Source of the DNA: JAENVU01 sp046598395
GTDB lineage: Bacteria > Actinomycetota > Acidimicrobiia > IMCC26256 > JAENVU01
Assembly (NCBI GenBank): GCA_046598395.1
Contig: JBKJIQ010000015.1
Span: 1-64,000, forward strand
Direction of reading: 5' to 3'
Length of the DNA: 64,000 bases
Below are positions 1 to 5,992 of the stretch, in pieces. A program made the translations under genes and the position numbers. Position 1 is the stretch's first letter. Each line of letters opens with the position of its first letter. Below the pieces are notes generated by a model. That model ran no database searches and was not told where the DNA came from. It worked only from the letters and a program-made list of their open reading frames with translations.

Positions 1-75
1 CGCGACCACCACCACCGCGACCACCACCACCGCGACCACCACCACCGCGACCACCACCACCGCGACCACCACCAC
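1..75. repeat. Five perfect 15-bp tandem repeats
   Basis: The unit CGCGACCACCACCAC occurs five times without a mismatch, followed by three CGCGAC partial units. Read on the minus strand it encodes Arg-Gly-Gly-Gly-Gly repeats in the open frame described in the next entry. The array touches the window edge, so its full length is unknown. Confidence 0.9.
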
Positions 76-199
76 CGCGACCGCGACCGCGAATGATCAA
101 CTCGCCGGGCCTGACCACGAATCGGTCGGGGAATCTGCTCGTCTCACCATCGGCTCCGCGAACACCGCGGCCGGTCACTTGGTACGGTCCCCGGCTCAT
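1..199 (-). CDS. Partial ORF with RGG/RGGGG repeat tail
   Basis: From an ATG at 199 the minus strand is open to the window edge (66 codons seen). About 38 ordinary residues (beginning MSRGPYQVTGRG) are followed by RGRG and then five RGGGG repeats. Arg-Gly-rich tails of this kind usually bind RNA or drive condensation, but nothing here identifies the family. The gene may be real and continue to the left, or it may be an open frame through a simple repeat. It lies divergent from a broken cyclase gene, which lowers trust. No clear ribosome binding site is visible before the ATG. Confidence 0.35.
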   Translation of the reverse strand, partial: MSRGPYQVTGRGVRGADGETSRFPDRFVVRPGELIIRGRGRGGGGRGGGGRGGGGRGGGGRGGGGR

Positions 200-226
200 G
201 GGCGAACCCAGACGACCAGCCGAACG

Positions 227-355
227 CTCCCGCCGCCGGGGACGGTGACGTTCCTGTTCACTGACGTCGAGGGGTCGACGCGCTTGTGGCCGCCGGCACC
301 GACGCGATGTCGGCTTGGCTGCGGCTCCGCGACCGCATTGTGTGGGTTGCTGGCT
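227..355 (+). pseudogene. Class III cyclase N-terminal fragment, frameshifted
   Basis: The translation PPPGTVTFLFTDVEGSTRLW is the typical start of the class III adenylate/guanylate cyclase domain found at the N-terminus of actinobacterial cyclase-ATPase-LuxR proteins; FTDVEGST carries the first metal-binding Asp. The family sequence then continues in another frame (AGTDAMSAWLRLRDRIV), so a single-base shift sits near 288. It then hits a stop and nothing of the rest of the domain, the ATPase or the HTH is present. The intact 1110-aa gene at 40832-44164 begins the same way. This is a remnant. Confidence 0.65.
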
Positions 356-450
356 GCGATGTTCATCACTGACATCCTCGGCGAGGTCGACACCTGGGCC
401 GATCTGCGTGATCCCATCGCCGATCCGATCGCACCCGCGTGCGTGACGGC

Positions 451-735
451 CTACGTACTCATCCCGGTCGGGATGATCCACGCGACGAGTCGAGCGTTGA
501 CCGCCGCCTTCGTGGCGCCGTAGACCGCGCCGCCGGCGTTCGGGAAGTTGCCGTAGATCGACGAGATGTTCACGATCTGGCCGCGGCCTTGGGTGATCAT
601 CTGGTCGTACACCGCAGTGATGCCGTTGAGCAAGCCCTCGAAGTTGATGTCGATACAGCGTTCCCACGCGTCGGCCGCCAGCCCATGATCCGAGAAGAAC
701 GCGAGCGGCATCGCTCCGGCGTTGTTCACCATCAC
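451..735 (-). pseudogene. Short-chain dehydrogenase core fragment
   Basis: The minus strand carries the middle of a classical SDR: VNNAG (coenzyme-stabilising motif), INFEGLLNGI, then IVNISSIYG with the catalytic Ser and YGATK with the Tyr/Lys pair. The N-terminal TGxxxGIG Rossmann turn is missing and the C-terminus stops about 15 residues after the catalytic Lys, instead of roughly 80 to 100. With about 95 residues in total it cannot form a complete NAD(P)-binding fold. It lies between other gene remnants, which supports decay or a rearrangement end point. Confidence 0.65.
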
Positions 736-856
736 ATCTGGGGATTGCGATCGTAGGGGTTTGCGACCAGGTTCCGTCGCCGCAGCCGTAGAGTCGGGCC
801 ATGAGTTCGAGCAACGCTCCCACCGCCCCCGGAATCACCGACCAGTGAGCATCGCG

Positions 857-1168
857 ATGGAGACCGCGGTGCGTCACGAACCCGATCGGCGTCGGTTCAC
901 GATCGCGCTCGACGGTGAGGACATCGGCTTCGCCGAGTACGTCGTCAAGGGCGGTCGGTACCTCTTCGTGCACACGGAAGTTGATCCCGAGTTCGGCGGA
1001 CGTGGGCTCGCCACGTTCGTGATCCAGAGCGCGATGGACTCGATGCGCGCGGAGCACGCCCGCATCGTTGCGCTCTGCCCGTTCGTCGCCACCTGGATCG
1101 ACAACCACCCCGACTACGCAGAACTCGTGGACACCGAACTCATGGCTCGCATCGACGCGCCCCGCTGA
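857..1168 (+). CDS. YjdJ-type GNAT N-acetyltransferase
   Basis: A small (103 aa) single-domain GCN5-related acetyltransferase of the YjdJ type. Recognisable parts are the RRFTIALDGEDIGFAEY strands, FVHTEVDPEFGGRGLATFVI (the acetyl-CoA pyrophosphate loop, G-R-G-L-A) and LCPFVATWIDNHPDY, the usual end of this subfamily. Members are close to 95 to 100 residues, so the protein is complete. The frame is open further upstream, but homology begins after the ATG at 857; an in-frame GTG at 845 is an alternative. It is convergent with CCO1. The substrate is unknown. Confidence 0.8.
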   Translation: METAVRHEPDRRRFTIALDGEDIGFAEYVVKGGRYLFVHTEVDPEFGGRGLATFVIQSAMDSMRAEHARIVALCPFVATWIDNHPDYAELVDTELMARIDAPR

Positions 1169-1201
1169 AACTGGCGGAACCGGACCCGGCCCTCTCGCGT
1201 C

Positions 1202-2521
1202 CTACCCCGCGGTGGGCATCCAGTTGCCGTGTGCGCCGAACGGAACGCGCTGCGGCAACGCGACCCGCGCCACCGGCGGCGCGGCGAAGTCCCGGACGTC
1301 GAGCACGTTGAAGGTGGTGACATCGGTGGTGTCGTCGTGGCTGAGCACCAAGACCCAGCCCTCGTCCTCGGCCGCGTCCGGTCCGGCCGGCGCGAACACC
1401 GGCTCGAATACGTGCGTGCCTGCTCCGCCGAACGAATGCACCTGCGCGGTGCCCGCCTCGAGGTCGTAGCGGAAAATCTCGGACGTGAACGTGGGTGACA
1501 CTCCCGGGATCAGCCCGGCCACGTAGCCGTAGCGGGCCGGGATCCCGACCCGACGGTCATCGACGCGAGGGAAGTCGCCGGTGCGGTCGTCGAGCTGAAC
1601 TTCGGTCACCGTGCCCGAAGCGGTGTCGATCGTCCACTGCCACAGCGTGGACGCGTCACCGAGGTCGTCCATTCCCCCGGCCATGATCGAGCCTGCGCGG
1701 CATACCTGAATCACGATCTCGCTACCGCGCTCGTACGAGTTGAGCGCGTGGAACACCGTGCAGGGCTCGACCTCGTACCACGTCACGTCGGCATTCGATC
1801 CCGTGCGCGGCATCACACCGATGCGACCACCGGCCTCCCGATCGAACGCAAAGCCACGGTCGGGTGAAAACACGATGGGAAGGTCGAAGAAGATCGCGTA
1901 GTGCTCAGTGATCGTGAAGTCGTGCATCATCACCGGGCGCGGAATGTCGATCACTTCGGATTGCACGAGCTGACCCTGCGCGCTCACGCGGTGATAGGTG
2001 AGATAGGGCTCCTTCAGGAACTGGTACCCGAAGAACAACATCTCGCCGGTGATCGGACAGATCTTCGGGTGCGCGGTCATCGGCGTGGTGAGGCGGCCGT
2101 CGAAGTCGACGCTGCCGATCGTTGCGAGGTCGGTACCGATCTCCCACGGCAGGTGCGCTTCCTCCACTGCGAGCAGTCGACCCGCGTGGCGGACGATGTT
2201 CGTATTCGCGGGTGACGCGCGCAGGTCGCTCACCGCAGCAATCAAGTCCATGTCCTGCTCGAGGTACGGCGTGCGAACGTACCGGTTGCAATACGACACC
2301 TGTCCGTCGGCCAGCTCGAAGCCGTGCACCATGCCGGCGCCGAAGAACCAGTGGAACGGCACCGCGCCCCGCGGGTTGAATCCGTTTCGCAGGTAGCTCC
2401 CGTTCAGCTCGGCGGGGATGCGACCCTCCACGGGGAGATGTTCCACCGTCAGCTCTTCGGTGATCGGGGCGTAGTTCCCGGTCATCCACCACACGGTTTC
2501 GGTTGCTTGATCAAGCGCCAC
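1202..2521 (-). CDS. Carotenoid cleavage oxygenase family protein 1
   Basis: A 439-aa member of the RPE65/carotenoid cleavage oxygenase family, iron(II) enzymes that split C=C bonds of carotenoids, apocarotenoids or stilbene-like compounds with O2. The four Fe-ligand histidines are visible: H151 (TAHPKI), H200 (MMHDFTIT), H258 (VFHALN) and H431 (HGNWMP), and the N-terminal blade motif SYLRNGFNP is intact. The GTG at 2521 was chosen because AGAGGAG lies 6 nt upstream and homology begins here; the open frame runs 55 codons further. A palindrome nearly identical to the one between CCO2 and tetR lies 37 bp upstream, so TetR control is likely. The substrate cannot be read from the sequence. Confidence 0.88.
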   Translation of the reverse strand: MALDQATETVWWMTGNYAPITEELTVEHLPVEGRIPAELNGSYLRNGFNPRGAVPFHWFFGAGMVHGFELADGQVSYCNRYVRTPYLEQDMDLIAAVSDLRASPANTNIVRHAGRLLAVEEAHLPWEIGTDLATIGSVDFDGRLTTPMTAHPKICPITGEMLFFGYQFLKEPYLTYHRVSAQGQLVQSEVIDIPRPVMMHDFTITEHYAIFFDLPIVFSPDRGFAFDREAGGRIGVMPRTGSNADVTWYEVEPCTVFHALNSYERGSEIVIQVCRAGSIMAGGMDDLGDASTLWQWTIDTASGTVTEVQLDDRTGDFPRVDDRRVGIPARYGYVAGLIPGVSPTFTSEIFRYDLEAGTAQVHSFGGAGTHVFEPVFAPAGPDAAEDEGWVLVLSHDDTTDVTTFNVLDVRDFAAPPVARVALPQRVPFGAHGNWMPTAG

Positions 2522-2557
2522 GGTTGCTCCTCTGATGATCCGGCCGGCCGGCCGGAA

Positions 2558-2572
2558 CTTAACACCGTTTAG
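2558..2572. promoter_or_regulatory. Putative TetR operator upstream of CCO1
   Basis: CTTAACACCGTTTAG is an imperfect palindrome (CTAAAC-N3-GTTAAG on the other strand). Including two flanking bases, 14 of 17 positions match the element at 21501-21515 between CCO2 and the TetR gene. It sits 37 bp before the CCO1 start codon, where a repressor would block transcription. Confidence 0.6.
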
Positions 2573-2598
2573 TGGGGTTCGGAGGCCTCCGACCCGGC

Positions 2599-3765
2599 TC
2601 AGTCGCGGCCGAGGATGAGGCCACTCGTGGGAACACCGGTACCGGCGGTGACGAGCACGTGTTCCACATCGGCAACCTGGTTGCACGACGTGCCGCGGAT
2701 CTGGCGCACCGCCTCGGTGATGCCGTTCATGCCGTGGATGTAGGCCTCGCCCAGCAGGCCGCCGCTGGTGTTGATCGGGAGCGTGCCACCCACCGAGAGG
2801 TTCTCGACCGTCGCAAAATCCTTCGCCTCCCCCCGCCCACAGAAGCCGAGCTCTTCGAGCTGCATCAAGACGAACGGCGTGAAGTGGTCATAGAGGAACG
2901 CGGTCGAGATGTGCGCCGGCGTCAATCCGGAATCGGCCCATAGCTTCCGCGCGACCTCTCCCATCTCGGGGAGGCCGGTGAGCTCGTCGCGGTAATAGCT
3001 GGTCATCATCTCGGAGTCGAACGTCGCGCCCTGCGCCGCCGCGGTGACGAGCGCTGGCGGCTGACGGAGATCGCGTGCCCGCTCCGTCGTGGTGACCACG
3101 AGCGCCACTCCACCGTCGCTCTCCTGGCAACAGTCGAGGAGCCGCAGCACCGGTTCGATGATCCAACGCGACGCTTGATGGTCCTCCACCGTGATCGGAC
3201 GTTCGTAGAACCACGCGTTCGGATTGTTCGCCGCGTGCTTGCGATCGACCACGGCGATCGGCGCGAAGTCGGCGTTGGTCACTCCGTACGCGTGCATGTA
3301 ACGGCGGGCATGGAGCGCGACCCACGACGCGGGCGAGAGCAAGCCGTAGGGCGCGTACCAGGACAGCCACGGAGGCATCGCGGTGATCGAGCCTCCAATG
3401 TCGCCGAAGCGCATACCCGAGCGTTCGTTGAAGGCGCGATAACAGACGACCACGTTCGCGGCACCCGCCGCGGTGGCGGTGGCAGCTTGGGCCACCGTGC
3501 CCGCCGACGCGCCGCCGCCATATGGCACGCGGCTGAACATCGAGAGACGCGGAATCCCGAGGTTGCGCGCGACTTCCATCTCCTCGCTGGTGTCGAGCGT
3601 GAACGTGATGAGTCCGTCGACATCCGCGGGGCGGAGCCCGGCATCGTCGAGCGCAGCCTTGATCGCCTCGCATGCGAGCTGAAGCTCACTGCGCCCGGAC
3701 TCCTTCGAGAACTCGGTCTGTCCGATGCCGACGATCGCGGTCCGGTCCTTCAGCCAGGCGGTCAC
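2599..3765 (-). CDS. Ltp2-like thiolase-fold aldolase / lipid-transfer protein
   Basis: A 388-aa non-decarboxylating thiolase-fold protein of the SCP-x/Ltp2 type. It starts DRTAIVGIGQTEFSKESGRSE, carries the GGGASAGTVAQAA segment, and ends with the SVGGTLPINTSGGLLGEAYIHGM block seen in lipid-transfer proteins. In steroid degradation Ltp2 is the retro-aldolase that removes the side chain after a MaoC hydratase adds water, and it depends on a DUF35 partner. Here it is the last gene of an operon with two MaoC genes and a DUF35 gene, overlapping the preceding stop by 4 nt (GTGA). The assignment to sterol substrates is an inference from this context; other branched acyl-CoAs are possible. Confidence 0.82.
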   Translation of the reverse strand: MTAWLKDRTAIVGIGQTEFSKESGRSELQLACEAIKAALDDAGLRPADVDGLITFTLDTSEEMEVARNLGIPRLSMFSRVPYGGGASAGTVAQAATATAAGAANVVVCYRAFNERSGMRFGDIGGSITAMPPWLSWYAPYGLLSPASWVALHARRYMHAYGVTNADFAPIAVVDRKHAANNPNAWFYERPITVEDHQASRWIIEPVLRLLDCCQESDGGVALVVTTTERARDLRQPPALVTAAAQGATFDSEMMTSYYRDELTGLPEMGEVARKLWADSGLTPAHISTAFLYDHFTPFVLMQLEELGFCGRGEAKDFATVENLSVGGTLPINTSGGLLGEAYIHGMNGITEAVRQIRGTSCNQVADVEHVLVTAGTGVPTSGLILGRD

Positions 3766-4214
3766 CCCATTCCTCCGCGTCGCGGCAGACTCAGCCGGGC
3801 GGTACCGGTCACGTGATCACCGAGATCATTCGTGGCACGGAGTTCGACATCGACCGTGCCCACGCCGTCGATCAGTTCGGTGGCAGTCACCCTCCCGGTA
3901 TAGGTGAGCACCGAGCCCGGGAACACCGGCACGCCGAGCCGAATCGCGAGTTTCTTCACCATCGCCTCCGGCCCGGCCCAATCTGTGAGAAACCGCGAGC
4001 AGTAGCCGGTGTCCGAGAGGATGTTCATGAAGATATCCGGCGCGCCTTGCGCGTTCGCGTAGTCGCGATCGTGATGCACCGGCATGAAGTCGCGCGTGGC
4101 GATCGCGCCCGCAACGATCCGAGTCGGCGTGACGTCGATCACCAAGGCGGGGAGCTCGTCACCGACCGCAACCTCGTCCCACGCGAGGGTCTCGGTTCGC
4201 AACGACGCGCTCAT
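3762..4214 (-). CDS. MaoC-like hydratase, ChsH1-type
   Basis: A 150-aa single hot-dog domain. FMPVHHDRDYA matches the R-hydratase signature (D-x-x-P-x-H-x-D), so the catalytic Asp and His are retained (RDFMPVH). The start at 4214 overlaps the DUF35 stop by 4 nt (ATGA), and the stop overlaps the thiolase GTG in the same way. In the igr-type steroid operon ChsH1 pairs with the MaoC domain of ChsH2 to hydrate the side-chain enoyl-CoA. The same pairing with the product of 4612-5178 is the natural inference. An open frame extends upstream of 4214 but belongs to a shadow of the DUF35 gene. Confidence 0.82.
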   Translation of the reverse strand: MSASLRTETLAWDEVAVGDELPALVIDVTPTRIVAGAIATRDFMPVHHDRDYANAQGAPDIFMNILSDTGYCSRFLTDWAGPEAMVKKLAIRLGVPVFPGSVLTYTGRVTATELIDGVGTVDVELRATNDLGDHVTGTARLSLPRRGGMG

Positions 4215-4615
4215 GACCACACCGCGGGCCGGAACTGCGGCAACACCAAGCCGTCGTCGAACTCCTCGTAGTAGACCTCGACGGCCATGCCGATCGTGAC
4301 ATCCTCCGGCGCCATCTCCGTGAGGTTCGAGACCAACCGGATTCCCTCCTCCAGATCGACGAGCACCACGATGTAGGGGTACTCGAACCATGGGTACGGG
4401 GGATGCTGGGGCATCACGAAGCTGAACACTTCGCCGCGACCCGTTGCCGTAAGGGTGTCCCACTCGACCGAGTTGCACTGCGGACACATCGGCCGCGGCG
4501 GGTGCCGGAGCAATTGACATCCGGCGCACCGTTGGATCAAGAGTTGGTGCTGCTTCACGCCATCCCAGAAAAACTGCGTGTCATGGGTAACCGCCGGTAC
4601 GAGTCGCGAGGTCAT
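4211..4615 (-). CDS. DUF35 OB-fold / zinc-ribbon partner of the thiolase
   Basis: A 134-aa protein with an N-terminal rubredoxin-like zinc ribbon (C-x2-C in IQRCAGCQLLRHPPR and C-x2-C in PMCPQCNS) followed by an OB-fold (GRGEVFSFVMPQHPPYPWFEYPYIVVLVDLEEG, read in segments). DUF35 proteins bind thiolase-like enzymes, pass acyl-CoA between hydratase and aldolase, and are essential for Ltp2-type aldolases. In mycobacteria this domain is fused to the C-terminus of ChsH2. Here it is a separate gene coupled to the MaoC gene by a 4-nt overlap, so the fusion is split. The start at 4615 is set by that overlap and by the start of homology (MTSRLVPAVTHDTQFFWDG). Confidence 0.85.
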   Translation of the reverse strand: MTSRLVPAVTHDTQFFWDGVKQHQLLIQRCAGCQLLRHPPRPMCPQCNSVEWDTLTATGRGEVFSFVMPQHPPYPWFEYPYIVVLVDLEEGIRLVSNLTEMAPEDVTIGMAVEVYYEEFDDGLVLPQFRPAVWS

Positions 4616-5178
4616 GTGGGTACCGCTTCCGGCGCGAACTTGAGAATGCGAAAGAGTTGGCGCCCCACCGTCTCGCCGGCTTGATCCACGTAGGTGGTCA
4701 CCCACGTCACGAAGTAGCCGCGCCCGATGCGGGTCCGCTTCTCCTCCGATACCGATTCCAAGATGGTGGTGGCCGAGATCACATCGCCGAGGCGCAAGTA
4801 GCGCTCGATTTCGAACTCCGAGTTCGACGCGAGCGTGCCGACGAACCCGGCGCCGTCGAGCAAGGTGAGCACCGCCGCGCCCTCGGACTTCACCGGCGAA
4901 CCGCCCCGCTCGCGGATCCCGGTGATCATCGGCGTGCTCATCGTCCAGGTTTGCAGCATGAGCGGTGGGGCAACGACCTCGCGAAACGCGGTGCCCGCGG
5001 CGAACTCCGGATCCGAATAGACGGGGTTGTCATCCTCGAATGCGGCCACCCAATGACGAATCATCGGCTGGTTCACCGGGTCGGGCGCGACCGCCGGCCC
5101 ACCCCTCCCTATTGGCGCGCCGACCAGCACATCCAGTTGCGCTCGCAGGACCGTGGCTTCATCGTGATGGCCGCTCAT
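4612..5178 (-). CDS. MaoC-like hydratase, ChsH2 N-domain type
   Basis: A 188-aa FAS1/MaoC hot-dog protein. The equivalent of the hydratase motif reads DDNPVYSD, with Tyr where the catalytic His would be, as expected of the non-catalytic half of a ChsH1-ChsH2 hydratase. Substrate-side features include APPLMLQTWTM and RYLRLGDVISATTILESV. It is the first gene of the four-gene operon and lies divergent from vapBC. Start choice is uncertain: ATG 5178 has GGAG directly abutting it, and a TTG at 5184 is in frame; neither has a well-placed ribosome site. Confidence 0.8.
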   Translation of the reverse strand: MSGHHDEATVLRAQLDVLVGAPIGRGGPAVAPDPVNQPMIRHWVAAFEDDNPVYSDPEFAAGTAFREVVAPPLMLQTWTMSTPMITGIRERGGSPVKSEGAAVLTLLDGAGFVGTLASNSEFEIERYLRLGDVISATTILESVSEEKRTRIGRGYFVTWVTTYVDQAGETVGRQLFRILKFAPEAVPT

Positions 5179-5219
5179 CTCCAAGGCTTAGCGCCGGAGA
5201 ATCGGAGGAGGGAAATCTG

Positions 5220-5251
5220 CACGGACGTGTGCAAATATCTGCACGTCCGTG
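5220..5251. promoter_or_regulatory. VapBC operator: perfect 10-bp inverted repeat
   Basis: CACGGACGTG (5220-5229) and CACGTCCGTG (5242-5251) are perfect inverted copies separated by 12 bp, ending 13 bp before the vapB start codon. Palindromes at this position are where VapB or VapBC complexes autoregulate. The inner spacer is AT-rich and may contain the -10 region. Confidence 0.75.
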
Positions 5252-5264
5252 ATATCCTGATGAC

Positions 5265-5495
5265 ATGCGCACGACGGTGGAGTTCGACGAGGACACCGGT
5301 CGGGAGATCGAAGCTCTGCGCGCGGCCGAGGGATTAGGGGTGAGCGCGGCAGTCAACGAACTGATCCGCAGAGGAATGTTGCCCCGCCACGACGCGGCCC
5401 GTTTCCAGCAGCGGTCTCGTCCGCTCGGACTCCGCATCGATGTGTCGAACGTTGCCGATTCGCTGGAAACACTCGAGGGCCCCGGGGCGCGGTAG
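5265..5495 (+). CDS. vapB: VapB-like antitoxin (ribbon-helix-helix type)
   Basis: A 76-aa antitoxin. The N-terminal MRTTVEFDEDTGREIEALRA strand and helix followed by AAVNELIRRGM is the ribbon-helix-helix DNA-binding fold of VapB proteins paired with PIN toxins. The C-terminal 35 residues (RPLGLRIDVSNVADSLETLEG) would wrap the toxin active site. The stop codon overlaps the start of vapC by one base (TAGTG), the usual coupling. It probably binds the palindrome at 5220-5251 and represses its own operon. Confidence 0.85.
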   Translation: MRTTVEFDEDTGREIEALRAAEGLGVSAAVNELIRRGMLPRHDAARFQQRSRPLGLRIDVSNVADSLETLEGPGAR

Positions 5496-5923
5496 TGCTG
5501 GTGGACGCGAACATTTTGTTGTACGCGGTCGACGCGTCGAGCCCATTCCACGATGCCGCGCGGGATTGGATGAATCGCGAACTCAACGGAGCCCGTCGGG
5601 TGGGAATTCCGTGGGTGTCGCTCACGGCGTTTCAACGCATCGCAACGAACCCGCGCGCGCTCGCCAATCCGCTATCCCCTCAGGAGGCATGGCACCACGT
5701 TGAGGAATGGCTCGATGCGCCGGCCACGTGGATCCCCACACCGGGCCGAGGGCACCGCGAGATCCTCGGACGGTTGATCCGGGATCTCGACCTACGCGCG
5801 AATCTGGTGCCCGATGCCATCCTCGCCGCGCTCTGTATCGAGCACGGGCTCCAGATGGTCTCGGCCGACTCCGACTTCGCTCGCTTCGGCGAGATCACCT
5901 GGCTCAACCCCATCGCCCACTGA
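5495..5923 (+). CDS. vapC: VapC-family PIN-domain toxin
   Basis: A 142-aa PIN ribonuclease. The Mg-binding acidic residues D4 (LVDANILLY), D107 (LVPDAILAAL) and D125/D127 (SADSDFARF) are present. The central VSLTAFQRIATNPR segment belongs to the subfamily that lacks the classical second Glu. The start is GTG 5495. VapC toxins cleave tRNA or rRNA and are held inactive by VapB; the target cannot be read from sequence. The module lies divergent from the ChsH/Ltp2 operon. Confidence 0.88.
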   Translation: MLVDANILLYAVDASSPFHDAARDWMNRELNGARRVGIPWVSLTAFQRIATNPRALANPLSPQEAWHHVEEWLDAPATWIPTPGRGHREILGRLIRDLDLRANLVPDAILAALCIEHGLQMVSADSDFARFGEITWLNPIAH

Positions 5924-5929
5924 GCCGTC

Positions 5930-5990
5930 GGGCATCGGATATCGGGCATCGGAAATCGGGCACCGGGCACCGGGCACCGGGCCACAACCT
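5930..5990. repeat. Short imperfect tandem repeat TCGGGCAYCGG
   Basis: Between vapC and the next gene the sequence reads as repeats of TCGGGCATCGGATA, TCGGGCATCGGAAA and then GGGCACC three times. It contains no ORF. It may be a small replication-slippage array or part of a dispersed intergenic repeat. Confidence 0.6.
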
Positions 5991-5992
5991 GA

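Noticed and set aside
1..75. CRISPR array
   Set aside because: The units are 15 bp, directly adjacent and identical, with no unique spacers.
801..848. A 15-codon ORF (MSSSNAPTAPGITDQ) before the GNAT gene as a regulatory leader peptide
   Set aside because: It has no ribosome site, no run of one amino acid and no attenuator-like hairpin.
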